From assembly GCA_013399115.1 (NCBI GenBank), contig VXAA01005626.1, positions 18,764 through 82,763 of the forward strand: a stretch of DNA of 64,000 nt, written 5' to 3'. The translations under genes were made by a program, and so were the position numbers. Positions 11,301-26,587 of the stretch are shown here, piece by piece; within the stretch, counting starts at the first letter, position 1; each line of letters opens with the position of its first letter. A model generated the notes under the pieces. The model saw only the letters and a list, made by a program, of their open reading frames with translations, made no database searches and was not told where the DNA came from. The DNA is from Anseranas semipalmata (lineage: Eukaryota > Chordata > Aves > Anseriformes > Anseranatidae).

Positions 11301-14300
11301 CACTTTCACCTGTAGCAACATTATGGATTATTTATTTAGTATATATTACAGTATAAACAAAGCAATTGCACTGCAGTCAGGTTGGGGTAGCTAGTGTGAT
11401 TAACGTCAAGCCTTGAATTTCAAGGTAAGATCTCAATAAACTGAGATCAAAAAAATGCCATGTGTAAAAAAAAAAAATTTAAATTAAATCATGCATAATT
11501 TCCTAGGAATATTAATAACTTCAAATTTTTGACCTTTTGTCTGGTTCCCCCTCTTACAAATTCTGAAATAGATAACGCTTATTTTTGTGTACCAAATTCT
11601 GGTAAAAACGAAAACAACTCCCAGGAAACTTTTGTAATAAAGCCAAAAGACAGAAAATCTGGTTTCCTTCTCAGTTGTCTATTAATAGAAGTCTGCTTCT
11701 TGTACGTAGCTGTTACTTTTTAAAGCCATTAAACTTGTACATAATATGTGTCCCATTTATATGTGTTTGGGGATGTACAAAGCATGAATGTTAGTACAAG
11801 TGGTACACATATCTCCAGGAGTCAGAAGTAAATGATTTGCTAGCAGAAGCCAAGGAAGAATGGACTCATGTAGTGGAGAGAATCAGCAATAAGTGATGAC
11901 AAATTGACAGTTAAAGACAGGAATCATAATTTGGCAGAGAAACTGAGAACATGATGAAATTAAAAAACTGAGGACAAACATCTTGCTTAATTAGAGTGAC
12001 GGGTGCCTCCCCTATTGTCTATCAGTGCCTTGTTTCTGCACATATTCCAGTGGTTTCTTGATTAGCATTTTGCATTTGCTTTCATGTCTCTAGAGTAACT
12101 TAGCAATCATGGTGTTTCAGACATAAAATGTTTACTATACAAGCAGTATAGATGTTATAATGTGAGTACATGTACAAAGAAAACAGAGCAAGTCCTTCCA
12201 AAGCTGCCCATGGGCACATTTCAAGTGACATCAAATCACTTATTTTAAATGTATAAAACTACTTCCCATAGTTGCCACCAGGAACACAAGCAGCATTTAG
12301 ATGAAATGAACATTTAGACAACAAAACAGTCTTTTAATTCAATTAATATAAAAGCTAATGTTACGGTGGCAGGAATATTGAAGGAATGGATAACAGCCTT
12401 TGCAACAGTCACAAAGATGCTAGGAAATGACAGGTACATGTTGTTAGACTGGGGGTACGATTCCTCTCTTCCCAAAGCTTAATCTAGTTGCCTGGGTCTT
12501 CTCTGCTTTAGTGGAGAGAGAAACACAGACACCACCACATGGAAGCTGATCTGAGTAAAGATCTCAGTAAACGAGACAAATTGCCCCAAAGAGAAACATA
12601 CCTTTCCTCATTGAATATAGAGAAAACCCAGCTTGCAGAGATACCTAACTTATAGACGGCTAAAGTTAGGTTAAATAAATCCTACCCTTAGAAATTATAT
12701 TTTGGGAAGAAATAATATTTATGTATCAGAAGCAGACAAGAACAGATGACAGAGAAACGTTGGCCCACTTGTGATGAGACTGAAGGACAGGGGAAGGCAA
12801 TGGATCCTAGCAGGAGTACCCTGTGTGTACGACATGGTTGTTCCTTATCAGTTGCTCCACTTGTCAGGTTTCTCTCTCCTTAGATTAAGTAATCAAATAC
12901 CTAAACTCTTTCTTGTTTCGTTAGCCATTTGTAATGTTTTAGGCTTTTACTAGGGCTGAACTGTGAATACATGAAAGCAGTGTAAAAGCAGACATATACA
13001 GTAGGCAAACATCACAAATCAAACAAAAGACAATGGCCCCCTTTGTAACTGAACTATATCCCACAAGCAAATTTCATTTTAAGGCAGCAAGATATGCTGC
13101 TAGAGACACCTTTGTATAGTGACTAGACAGTTTGTTCCATAGTGTGGTTCATATGTTACTGCTGGCAACTGCTAAAACTACTTGGCTTATCAACCAGCAA
13201 GCTGGCCGTCTTGGAAGGTCAAACCATTGAGGCAGTGATTCATACCTGTTCCACAGAACTGAATGGGCTAAGAAGTACAAATAAAAACCTGTGCCATATT
13301 TAAACTAAGAGACTTTTTCTGGCAGTGCTGTTGCAGTTTGCTCATTCTGAAGGACTGTTTTACCAGTCATCCACAAAAAGATCCTATTTTCTCAAAGCTG
13401 GAAGGGTTTTCCTTTGTGCCTTTATGTTTAAATCTAAATTTGGCCAACTGCCTTTACTGCCTTTTGAATTTGCTTTGTATAATTTATCCACTGTTTGCTA
13501 TAAAATACTTCAATAAAAACAAATATTACTAAAGAAGCCTCAGAAGACATGGAAACAATTACAATAAGCACTGAGTTATCTCCACCAATGATTTTCCTAT
13601 CTTCCTGTGTCTGTGTTGTAAACTCTAGGCTACCCACATCCAATAGTGCTTTGCAATGTATATACAATGCAGAACACATTGCCCCTGTTAAACCACAAAC
13701 AGTCTTTTGTGGTACTACAGACCTGTAGGCCCTCATATTCTTTCCTGCTTCTATTACAAGTGCAGAACCCAGATCCATCAGTGAGTTCGCCTGGCCCAAA
13801 TCCTGTGTGCAGGATAGGGACTGCAGTTCAAGCATTTTGAACAGTGTCCATGTAGAGTAGACAGCAGGCCATACAAAAGACACCCAAGGGCAGTCTTGTT
13901 AACTATTTCACCTGCATTCAAACTTGAAAGAATTGCAGCTAAGCAATGCTGTGAGCATTGTGCTTCAGTCAAGCATTATGTCCTCTGTTACAGGATCCCT
14001 ATTCAGCAAGCCAAATGGCTGCATTTTGCTCTACCTGAATTTCACAGAGCCTTTTAAGTCCACAGCCCAACATAAAAAAAAAAAAAAAGGCATTTCTGAG
14101 ATTTGATCATTATTCTAAACTTAAACAAACTGGCAATCCCTGTGAATACAGAGTATCTCTTATGATTTCGAAGGCTTTAGACTGGACACGAGGCACAAAA
14201 GTCAAAAACATTTCCAAAAGAACTTACTGTTGTTTTATGGTCTTTCAAGGACAAGTGAGACCCAACAAAACCCTCAGTAAGCCAATGTGAATAATAAACG

Positions 14301-16373
14301 ACCATTTAATTTACAGAACTTTTTCTGACTGATTGGGTTGTCTTCCTCGACCAATAATCAACACACCCATTCATAACTGAATTAAAGATCTCAAACAAAT
14401 ACAGATCTTCCAAACCTGAAAATTTTACTAATTTGGTAGTCAGTACAGAGGAATGCTTGTCAAGAAGAGATATAACTAGCACGAACACAGGAACATGCAA
14501 AGTTTTAGGGTAGTTTGAAACAGGTTTTGCATTAAATTATTTAATGTTCAGGTGGAAGGCTGTGGAAAGAGGTGAGCTCATAAGACACTGGAATAGAAAT
14601 GGAGCCACAGTCTGGGAAAGAGGAGCACAGACATGACACAGGCACCTGTACTCCTCCTTGCTGCACCATGCTACAGCTTCTCTCCAGCTTTGGAAGAGCT
14701 GGAGAGCTGTGGTGCTGCTCAGGTGCCCCAAATCTAAGTCACCTGTGCAACACAATAAGAAAGAGAAGTGGGATTACGAAGAAAAGAGGAGTGCATAGGG
14801 CTCTCTCCCTTTCCAAGGATATCTCTTTCTCAGTGAAAGGGGAGAAAGTGCACTGAATGCACTAGCAGAGTGCTTTGTAGTAAAACAAAAACATAAGAAT
14901 GCGAGAAAAGTTATACCCAAACAATCCTACAGTCACTGAAAAATCGTTTGTGATAGCCAATAAATGAGAAAGATACAGCTGAAATTAAAAAATGAGTTCC
15001 CTTTAACACAGTGAGGAAAACACTCTCCAAAACAAGGAGTTGACAGGAGGGCAGACAAGCTTTTTTAAAGATTAAAAACAAAACTAAACAAGTCACTTTT
15101 CCTGAAGCTGTGATCAAGAACTCCTTAAACTGGAAATAAGGAATCACACACTACAGTGTTTCTGCTTCTGTGTGTCCCTTGCTGGAGTTCAGTATTGACA
15201 AGCATTTGTTAGGTGCACTAAAAGATGCATTTACTTTGGCTACTACTGCTCAGGACTGAATCTGCTTCATTACAGCCAATTGGATATCATTTGGGTATAT
15301 ATTATTTTGGGAACAATATAGTTCATTCAACTCAGATGTTTGAGGAGCTACTCCCTTTCCTAAAGGAAATGTGATTTATTACACTGGGCATGAAAGATCT
15401 GCAGACATACATTAAGGCAAATTTCACCATACGCATAACCACAGGAGTTGGCGGAATACCACGATCCTACAAACCCTACAGCTTTCATTTTCCCTGCACT
15501 AGGAGTTTACTTACCCAAAGAGGAAGGAGACAGGCATTTTAAGCATTAGGTGGTAAAATATCCCATTATCTCAGAATGAAAAGTTTCAAACTTGTGAGTG
15601 TTTACTCTCCCTCCCATCCTCTGGGCAAACAAAATGTTGTGCAGTTTACCAATGTCCCGGGGAGTGTGTGTCATACACAAAGCTTTAAAAGTTCCTGTTT
15701 ATTCTGAGTGGACATTTGAGATCCTGGGATACAGGATCATAAAACTAGGTCTTTTTTCCTTTTATACTTTGCCTCACAAGAGTGAGACTGCTCACTCTTC
15801 TGTGGTAGTATACATGCATATATATCAGCTTTGGGATATTTGAAAGAAACCACATAAATGTAAATTACAGTGAAAATACTGAAGTTTGAAAGTCATGCAT
15901 AGCTTTTCTGACTGTAAATGATGACAGCCATCCATTTAAAGAGTAAGACTCTCAAGATCTCTTATGAGCAAATCAATTCTAATTAAAGCATCCACAGACA
16001 GCTGCTTGTATTTTTAAAAGCATACCAGTTACCCTTTGCTGCTCTAGTAGTCTTACTAGTAAAAAAAGAAAACATAAAGCTTTGCAATAGTACTGAGTCA
16101 TACATTAGTGTGACAACTCCTGTTTATCTTAACTTTCTGCAGCTTTAAACATGAAATCTAAGAGAGAGGAAGCAGGAAGACAATTTAGCAGTCAAGAATA
16201 GCTGGTGTGAAAGGAAGGGAGGGAGCTTTCCCCTTGAGCTGTGAAAAGATAACTTGCAAACTCTTGTTCTTTCTTTCAAAATGCACTTAAAATCAGGGAT
16301 GGTGATTTACTAAACAAGTACCAAGTTCTGGTACTTAAAGGAAATTATTTATGCTGATAAAATATTGTTCTTC

Positions 16374-16392
16374 TTTTTTTTTTTTTTTTTTT
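16374..16392. repeat. Poly-T tract
   Basis: About 19 consecutive T's, followed by tcaaaaaaa. No adjoining retroposon body is recognised. Confidence 0.85.
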
Positions 16393-19300
16393 CAAAAAAA
16401 CTTTAATCTGCTTTTGGTCCAATTTTTTTCTTAGGAACATGTTCCATAAAATGAACAACAAGATTGCAGGTGACCTGTGCACGCATTCAGAGTATATTCA
16501 GAGTATTATTCAGAGTATTATTTTGTGGTGTATTTTCTATAATGACTTTGAAAACTAGATTCTATATTGCATGATAGCATAAAAAGATAAGTTCAAACCT
16601 CTTGGTGCTCAAGTAAAAAGAATTTTGTTTCTAGTTCTGAGTTTTAAAGTGGTTTTAGAAATTACCTTTTTAAAATATTTATATTTCTTTCAGGGAAGGG
16701 GGAAGATATTCCAGTATTTTAGATAGCTATGCAAATGTCCCCATTTAGCTTTTTCATGTTCAATAAGAGTAAGTAGGAGCAAAACAGACCCAGCTGTGCT
16801 GGAGTGTACATGCACACAGTGATGCATTTTCTCCCCATCATGTAACTAGCAATATATACTGCACAAAGTGATGCTAGTGTTAGAAAAGAAAAAAAAAAAA
16901 TACAGAGGTACTACAATCCTTCTCATCTTTTCTTGATTATAAGGACTGAGATTGTATAAATCTGCAATCTTGCCACCCAGAAGTGGAAAGAAGATCTAAA
17001 GCCATGTGCATTCATATACACAGAAGTGACAGGAGCTGCCCATGGCATCTTTTTTTTTCCATTATAGTAATGAAATTACACACTGTCTTTGCACTTCCAC
17101 TCCAAAATTCATTTTCATATCTCAAAATTCAGCCAACAGGTGATTATGCAAACTGATATTTGAAAAAGAAAATTTCGATCTGTGAGAAGCTTGTTCTACA
17201 ATTATTTTCAGTCCTGAAAAAGCTATGTGTTATTACAGCACACATGCCAGAGACAGCTAAGCATTTCTTGAGACTTGGTTTTTGATTTATGAAGAGGCCC
17301 AAAGGTAGACACCGTGTGATGGCAACCTCTGGTGTGAATGAAGCTTTTCCAGAAGGCAGAGCACTTGGCACAAGCCTGAAAGTCATGAGGCTTGCATGGG
17401 ACTTGGACATAGCCATCTGTACCGCTGACCTCTTTTGTAAAAAGGCAAGAACTACCACTGCTCGCTCTCAAATGGCTGCTAAAAAGTAATCAATGGCTGC
17501 TTAAGTAATCACTGTTAATAAAGCACTCCGAGGCTCGTTTGGTTCTCTGGGACAGAAAAGCATGGAAAACAGGAAATCTGAAGTCCTGATTCCATCTTAG
17601 GAAATGAAATTTTTTATTAAGAGTACTAAGAAACACAGAAGGACTAAGAAAATCAGAACAGCAGCTTCAGTGAGGTCTGCTGAACCAAGTGGACATATCT
17701 CAGTAAAAGATATGGCCCTCAGTTTTTAAGAAGTAAATCTTAAAAACATTTGAGAACTGGAAATTAACACACGAGCTCTTTGGTTTGGACCAGATTCAGA
17801 ACAGCCTGTGCAAGGAATGCAATTAAGTGCTTCTTAATTAAATATACATTGTACTTAATGTTAGGAACATATTTTCATGCTTTCCTGAACAGGAGTGATA
17901 TCACTGTTGTTTAGGAGCTCTCTCTGTCAGATTCCACCACAATTATTGTTAAAAGAATCAGATAGGTAATGCTGTTTCTGAGGCTTCATGTCCCCTGTGT
18001 GCATCTATCCAATGTTCATTTCACAGAGTACAGGCTCTCCAAACTATTTTTGCAACTGTATTTTCACAGCTTTCATTTCTCTGGCATTTGGAGCGATTAA
18101 ATAGCCTTGCTCATCCACAGCAAAAGCAATACTATTTCTGCCAATATCTAAGAATGAAAGCTGAAAGAGCATTCAAAATACATCTTGAATAAATGTTCAA
18201 AAACATATCCTTAGGGTAGTTTCCTGTGTTGCTGGCAAACCTACTTTGCGTGCATCTGATAAAATGGTTTGCGCTATGAAAGTTTAATATTGCAAAGAGT
18301 GTTTGATGATGCTTAGGACATGGCATATGACAAACTCAGAGCAATTCCCTGTGCTCCTTGTTTATCATTTCTTGCCACTGAGAAAATCTAGTGAAATCAA
18401 GCTGGACACCCATTTTATTCATCTTTCTAATGCCTGGTATCTGCAGTTAATTTCCATACTTTTGCCTCCTAGCTTTCTTGGTAAACCTGAGGATTTTTAT
18501 TAACTTTTCTTTATTCCTAGTATGACATATAAAACTCCCTGAATTGTTTTTTCTAAATGATCAAGATGGTGGTCAATGACTTTTATGCTACTGAAGTGAG
18601 AAGCAAGCTATATATTTCTACCAGTGGGGAGGATTATTAGCAAAGGAAAACTTTAACAGGGAAATATTGTTATACCTTTCTCTCTCCTGAGCACTTCAAA
18701 TCACGATTAGATGAATTCCCAGAGATTCAGATAAACACAGGGGTCAATGGTGAGGTAAGTGAGTAAACTGGTAGAAAACAAGCAAGATTTTGATCAGCGT
18801 GGAGTCACTAAAGCAAAGAAAAGCAAAGCTAATCAAACCAAGCCAAGCGAACAAAACCAAGGCAGTATTCATGCTTTAAATAAGTTTAAACCCATACCAA
18901 GTGCTATCAGACAAGTAAGAGGACTCTATTTTCAGGGATGTCCTTCCATAACCACCTCTGTAATTGTCACTCCAGTGATGTTTGGTGTGTGAAGTCCTGC
19001 CCGGGAGGAAAGAGACTGAGCTGGTTACGGAAGACACCTCAGACACTGGAGGCTCTAGGATGGTGGCCAATGTAGATTAAGTGTTTCCATCTATTGAATT
19101 GTAATAGGAATTCCCCAGAAACTGAGGAATGATATTGTTCAACAGACCATTTTAAGGTAACATTCATTCCATATTATTCTACTTATGAAAATTCTGCTTT
19201 TCAGAAACTGAAATTTTCCTGATGTCCTAACAGTGCCTTGTACTGGTCATGTCAGAACCATTGAGAACAAAAAGAATTTTATTCCAGTTCCATTACTATT

Positions 19301-20199
19301 TCGTCTGCTGAAACATGTAATTGCCTTTTTAGCTGACACTCAGCTCTGTTCAAAAGAGAGAACTGGGACCATGCCAGATGACAACCCAGTGGTCAGCAAC
19401 AGCTTGATTACTTTAGGCTGATTTGCATCCAGAGGTGGCTTTGCACCATTTCACCAGGTAGTAGAATGCTCCCTGATTTCTTCCACGACAAAGAAACCAC
19501 AGACTTTTTTTTTTTTTCCTGGAAACTCTTCAAAACCAATGCAAACTGAACGCCTCTGAAAATTGAGCACATCCTTTTTAAAGTCTTACTCTGTAAAAGT
19601 ATTTCCAAAATATTTATAGATGAATATATTTGCCCTTGGCTATTACATTCCAGTTTTCATTTGAACAGCAATAGAAAGCAACATGTTCCTCTGTCATATA
19701 GTTTTAAGTATAGCAACAAAACACCAAAGCAATTAATGCTAAGGTTTAAGACTGTTAATTTTCACCTCCATGATCTTCCCTCTTCTGGTCATATTTTGAA
19801 AGAATAATGACAACTCCTGTACGTTATGTCCAGAACACAACTGGACAGAAACCACAGGTTCTGTCTGCTGATGTCAGTTATTAACATCTGCATAAACACT
19901 ATGCTGAGTACATCTAACAGCTGCAGTCACTTCCAGGAAAGTAGCAGTAAAAAGACTATTACAACAGATGCTTTTCTGATCCTCCTGCAGAACATGATCC
20001 TCTCTATGATAATATACACAGCCTGCATCTACTTCTTGTACACATCTCATACCTGCATTTGTCACGAGTGCTTTACTTGGTGAAGTGATTTTTCCAAGCT
20101 TATTTTTTAGACTTAGAACCATTAAAAGGAATTGTAGGCATGACAATCCTTGTATGCGGTAATTGCTTAATGCAAAACACAGAAGTCATCCCAGGAGAA

Positions 20200-20255
20200 A
20201 ACCAAACCAAACCAAACCCAACCCAACCAACCAAACACAAAACAAAACCACCAAC
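20200..20255. repeat. (ACCAA)n-like low-complexity run
   Basis: Imperfect repeats of accaa, accca and ccaaa with only A and C. Confidence 0.85.
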
Positions 20256-23200
20256 ACAGTGTTTCCTTTCCCTTAACCACTAGTATTTGAAGTTATGCTG
20301 CAACTTGTGCTCTCCCTCTGGCCCAAAGTTTCCGGTAGCCTCTTCTGCTCTGTTTAGGAGGAGATGTTGAGGGAACCTATTAGCAGTGGCGCTCCTTTGG
20401 TACTCAAGCTGTAAGATCCCCCAAGCCAGGTGCACTGCTTCTCCAGGAAACATTACAACCATCAGCAACTATAAAAAGGGCTGCTATCTTGGAGGCTATC
20501 ACTAAAGGCTGAGAGTCCTGCTTGGTTCTTACAGGGCACATCATTTCTGCTAGAAAAGAGAGACAGGAATTTAAATTAAGCAGCAGGTCCCCAAGTCACC
20601 CACAGTATTTAAATGTTATTTCACACCCTGGCACCCTTTTGGACTGCTTCAGGTAACTCCTGAAATTTTGTTCCTGAGGGAGCTACCCCTCAGCTGTGTA
20701 GCCAGGAGCCAGTTTGTGCCATTTGGCTTTGAGGTCTGGGATTGGCTCAAAGCCCCTTTTTAATTAGCAGCATAAACATAGTTTCAAATAACATATGTGG
20801 GTGTCAGACCTCATTAGGAGATTTGTGTTTCTGAATCCCAAGTGAGCAGGGTCGCCTCTGTCGTAGCCTTTATGCAGGCACCTACAGTCTAGAAAAGGGA
20901 AGGATTTAATTAGCATTTTTTATTAGCTACCCCTAATGGGAGCACTCCTCTGAGGTATTTCTCTCTCCCTCAGCAATTAGGACACTTCCTTATTTTACTC
21001 AGGATTTTGGACTACCTCCGAGGGGGGTGGGAATGTGAAAGGTAAGCATCACATTTCTGACCATGCAGGCACCCACCTCCACGATTGGATCCACCTCTAC
21101 ACTCCTTCATGGATAGTTTTTTCTTTTCTGGGTTTTCACCAAGCTTAGAATTAGAATCTCTGTTCATGCAATCTCCGATGATGCAAATTTAGATGAAAAA
21201 CGGAAGCTTTCTGGTTGGAACTGCTTAGAAGTGGTTAATAGCCCAGGAAGGACAGAAGCTTACATAGTAGGAAAAATCACGTCATGAGATTTTAAAACAT
21301 TACATAACCGCATTGTATTCCTATGCCTTCGCTGTTTTTCATGTCATGGTAGATGCCATCAATCCTGCTCTTTCTTTTCCATTTCAAGGGGTCTATGCCA
21401 TCTCAGGGCTGACCACAGTTGTGTGGTCGCTGACTCTCAAAGTCCTTGCTTTCAGAACTAATGCTTCAAGGTCAGCTTCTACAGTAAATCCTAAAAAAGA
21501 GGATGCCAAAGAAAATTGCCAGAGATATTTCCCTTTCAAGTACATACAATCTAAAACTTGAACTGCTCTATGAAAGTATACACAGTTTTATGTTATTTTT
21601 TCCTTTCTTTTCAGACTCTAAACTCTTCAAGGCAGGGACTTATTCTTGATCTGATCTAGTTTTACCTCCTTACTAATGTCATGGGCATAGCAGCTGAGCA
21701 ACAGGAGTGATTCTGCAGTAACAGCACAGAATATCAAAAAACAGTTTTGTTTACTGTCATTGGAGGACAACACACAAAAATAGTCAAGTGTTTGGTTTTT
21801 GACGGAAAGTGCATGGATTAGCAGCTGGCACATATTAGTGGACACTAAAGGACACTAATTTTTTTCTTATTCTAGACAAAATTTTTCTGCTGCCTGAATT
21901 CTGCTCATACCTATATCATCTTGCCTCTGGAACATCCCAGGAAAGTCCACTGTCTTTGGGATAAGAATCAATGTGTATGAGATAAGGATGGGACAAATAG
22001 TATTATTTACAGTGCTTTTAAGGACTCTGGAGATCTTTTAAAGTAGCTCTCTGTTGATAGCTCCAAGGAAACAGTACAGGGCCAATAAACTGGCTTACTG
22101 TTGTCACTTTTCTGTTATATTTAAAAAAAACAAAATAAAAAAGTTAAGCCAGCCCAAAAATGGTTTGTGAGGTAAAAAAATAACAAATTCCTGTCCCATC
22201 CATACTGATTCTCACTGTTCAGGGAAAATTTTGACTCTTCTCTTTGTACAAAACTATTTTGGCACCTAGGAAGTTGCTACAGAACATCAAAAAGCCATTT
22301 CTTCTCAGAAACATGCACTTAACCCAACAACATACAAACATGAAGGGCCTGGAAGGGGGAGAGAACAAAGTAAGGAGTTGCCTTAATCTCCCTTTCTTGT
22401 GCTGGGATTTGAAGCTAGTGAGCAAAACGTAAACTATTGGTGCAAACGACAGATCAGTACCTGCTAAGGAAGCCTCCTTGCCTTCAAATGAGTGTTCTTC
22501 GCCTCAATTGACTTCATTTCTGATTCTACTTCTCCCCTTTCCTTCCACTTTTCTTTGGCCTATTTTGGTGCATGATATGAAGATACAAAACCTTCACCAG
22601 CTTACAGAATAAAGAACAACATTTCACAAGCTGCACATAGTTATTTCCTTATGGATACCTAAACTTGCTACAGACCCTTTGCTCATTACCTAATCACATT
22701 GTTAACACCAAATAATCTCATCTCCACAGTATCTATTCATACAGGAAATTGCTTTCAAATTTGAATTAGAAAGTTTTATTATTCCACTGCTTCTCTTCAT
22801 TGCTAAATGTGTTCATTAGCATCAGAAATTATTATCTGCTTCACTGTAGTTCCTGTAAGACCTAAAGAGCAACTCCATTATTCTTGGCTCTTTGACTACA
22901 TGGTAAGTTTGTTAAAGCAAAGACTGTTTGGTTAAGCAAAGATGTTTGCTTACGCAGGGAAAAGAACCCAGGTTTTCTGATCCCCAGTTTACTATCCTGA
23001 CTATTTCCTCATGTCTCAGAATCAGTTCTGCTATGCTCCTCCAGCTGGAACAACTTTATTCATATGACAAGGTGCACAAACAGAGCTCAGGCAATACACT
23101 CGCTGAGACTGCCAGCTGCTTCAGACAAGGATTTTTGTTTTTATTGCATAAAGTCCAGCTTGCTTCCAGCCTGCAGACACTACCATAATACAGACACTTA

Positions 23201-26200
23201 ATCCTGTTACACAACTGTGGGCATGTACAGTGGGTTTTCCAGTGGTACTGAGGTTTTTATAAAAGGCATTCACTTCCACTGCTTTGTGATTTTGTCAGCA
23301 GGCTACCGCATGCCATGAAACAGTTTTTCCCGTCTCTTTTTTTCTCCCAGAGGAAAGGAAAAAAAAGGATATTTCACAACAAACTTATCTGCTTTGTGGA
23401 ACTAAGGAAAAGTTTCAAAACGGAGGGCAAAGCGGCACTTTACTGCTTCACAAAGGATTAAAGGAATATACAGGAGATGTACTTTATAAGTTCTCCTCGA
23501 GGAGATGGTCTGCTTTTACGTAAACTGCCTTTCATCTTATCATATATTGTTCACAGTGAGGATATAAAGTAGACAGGATATTGAGTGAGGCTACAAAATG
23601 ATGCAGAAGGAAACACAGCTCTTTCAGCAGTTTATATTCTTAAACACTGTTGAAATGTTACGAGTTTTCCACATCTCTATTTCTTTCTTGGAAGTACACT
23701 TGTGCTTATATAAACCCGACAAGCACCTGTGATTTATATTTCAAAGCAAGACATGAATTTATTGAGCAAACCATTGGTTTAGTCTATAAGGAGGCTGTAA
23801 GCCTACTCTTTGGGATACTGCTGAGACTTGTTGTGATGGAGTCCTGCTTTACGTAAACATTCTTTGGGTGTAATTTTGTGCTGTATTATAGAGTTAACTG
23901 GGACTCTAATAAATACCTAGGACTTTTTATTAATACTGGTATTTACACTCAATTTTGTATAAAGCAATTGGGTGCTAGGAAAACCTATCATTCCAATTGT
24001 CTGGAATACCTTGTCAAATAAATGGCTTTTTTCTTCCTGTTTACTTTGGAAAATGTATCATCAACAATGCAAGATGATCTAAATCATTATTTTTAACAGA
24101 ATGTCCTGTGCACTGAGTTTGGAATTCCACAGAAATACATGACATCCCTGTTCAGGGAATGAATTTTATTCCACTCATTGCCATTGTATAAACTGCTTTC
24201 TGACATAGACTGTAAGATATTGCCCTGTGAAAATAGAATAATGAAACTTCAGTTTAAATGGGACTTGGTAAAAGAATATCAGGGAGATACAATTTGTCCA
24301 GTGTCTAATTTCAGAGGTGTTAACAGTTTTACCATTTGAGGCAGAAGCAATGGGACACGCAAGTACTCAGTACTGTAGAAAAACATGCCCATATTGTCAG
24401 ACTATGCATAACCACATCTGACTCTTCATCAAAGAGCATCATTCAGTAGTTTGCTTACAAATCGTAGGCCTGATAACAAAGCTGCAGATTTGCTATCAGC
24501 TATCAGCTGCCTGGCTGATAATACTGAGCTAGGTAAGGCAGATGCACAATCTCCTACCCAACCTCAGATCTCTATCTGCATGAGACTGTATCCAAAGTAA
24601 TAAGATATCTTGAGAAGCAAGATAAGCTCCACTAACATTCGGCATAGCTTCTGGATCAGACTTCACTTACAGCGACGAGATCAGAGCATACCTCAAAGGA
24701 CTCGAGCACATCTGCACCCACCCCAAGTAGCTGCATCTGTAAATTAAGTGGGATGGGGCCCATTTGAAACATCACTGCTATTTCACATTGATTGAAAAGA
24801 TGAGGGGCTGAAAGTGTTCCTTCTTTTACAGATGGAAGCAGGTTATATATTGTGAATTCTGATCCAGCTATCAATACAGCAACATCATTTTGTCTGATGC
24901 TTTTTTTCCTTCTCTCATATATACAAAAATCCTTCTTGTTGTATATACATAATTATACATCATCAGAATTGCACAGTTCAGTCCAGGCAGTGACTGCCTA
25001 GAAAAGCATGGATTAAATCAAAACACATTCTTATGATTTCTTTGGCTTAAAAACCCAGTTTTTCTAAATTAATTTTCCTTCTGAGTTCTTGAACATTAAC
25101 TTCAATTATTGCTTTACATTTTAAAGGAACAGAATGGAACATTTGCAGCATTATGAAAAAAAAATATATTATACGCTGATGTTGGAATAGGAATACCTCT
25201 GTTTTAGAAGTGGTATAAGTCTTCTAAGCAGATCAATAATCACTAAACTTTTTGCTAAAAATTAATTCAGCACATTTTTATTGGCTCAGTGAAATTCATA
25301 ATCAGAAAGTAAAAAGCAACCTCAAGGGTATCCAGAAATGAACCTATTATAACCTCCTGTAGGGAGGGTTGAAAAGCAAATTGGTAGAAACATACTGGTA
25401 TATTTTGTATTTTCTATTATTGCAAAAAAAAAATGGTTCCAGATATTCCATTTTAAGTATATTGTAGTTGACACGCAGATTATGTTTGCTGCTGCTTCTA
25501 CTATTGAAAAGTTCAGTCTTGGATACAGATAATATACCTTGCTTAGAAACATCTGCGCGCAGTCTGCAAAGTATGCTGGTTGGATGGGTTGCCAGAGTTC
25601 AGTCTGGGAATATTGCTGCAGGCTTATTCCTGCTATAGGTCCAGCCAAGAGGACAAAGGAGTAATATTTTATTTTTCAAGGAGAACGACATAAATGTGGG
25701 TGAAAAGTGGTGAGTGAAGTGAACAGAAACATAGAAGAAATATTGTTTTCATTCTTTTAACTCAAAAAATAATCACAACAGAAAAATACAATACTAAATG
25801 CACAAGCATAGGGAAAGAGCTCTACCTATCAGAAAGATTGTGTCTGACATGGCAAAACATTATCCTTTGGCTATGCTCACAGAACAAAACCAACATGTTT
25901 GAGTATCATCATCTGGTTAGACTCTGCCCCAGTACTTGCTCTCTTTTAAGCACTCCACAAGAAGCTGTCTGATATCTACACATCTGGGTAACACATCTGC
26001 AGCAGGCACTGCACTCCTGGGAAGAAATGGGACTGCTGTCTTGGCCAAATCCACTCCATGCAAAGGAGCCACAAGGTTTTTTTCTGCTCAGCCACAGGAG
26101 CAACCTACTTGTCTCAATCAGTCTCAAATGTCCAAGCCTTTTGTGTTAACAGGGATGGACACAGTCCTGCATCTCCAAATAGTTAAAGAGAGTGATGGCA

Positions 26201-26563
26201 GGGATAGAGTTGCCTCCATTTTGTTTCCGTGTTTTGTCACATTTCTCTTCAGTTAAGAGTAATGTTATGGTCTGTGAATGTTATCTATTATCTGTCTACC
26301 TGTAGTTTCAATTTTGATAGCTACATCTTTCATACCAAGCCTGCTAGACTTCTGACCTTCCTCCTCTCCCTATTCCCCTTGTGGGCTCAGGATGCTTAAC
26401 ACACACTACCGCAATGAGCACAGCACAGGTTTGTGAACTGCTTGGTATTGCCAAGCCTTCAGCAGTGCAGTCACGAATATGCCCACTGACAGCAATCTAG
26501 CTGCCATGAGGATTATGCCAAACTCGGCATTTAGGCACCAAAGGGCTCCCGAAACTATTTTGT

Positions 26564-26587
26564 TGTTTTTTGTTGTTGTTGTTGTTT
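26564..26587. repeat. (GTT)n microsatellite
   Basis: gttgttttttgttgttgttgttgttt, a short trinucleotide run. Confidence 0.8.

Noticed and set aside
13434..13883. 149-codon minus-strand open frame
   Set aside because: No recognisable domain, no splice context, low-complexity hydrophobic composition; consistent with a chance frame in AT-rich DNA.
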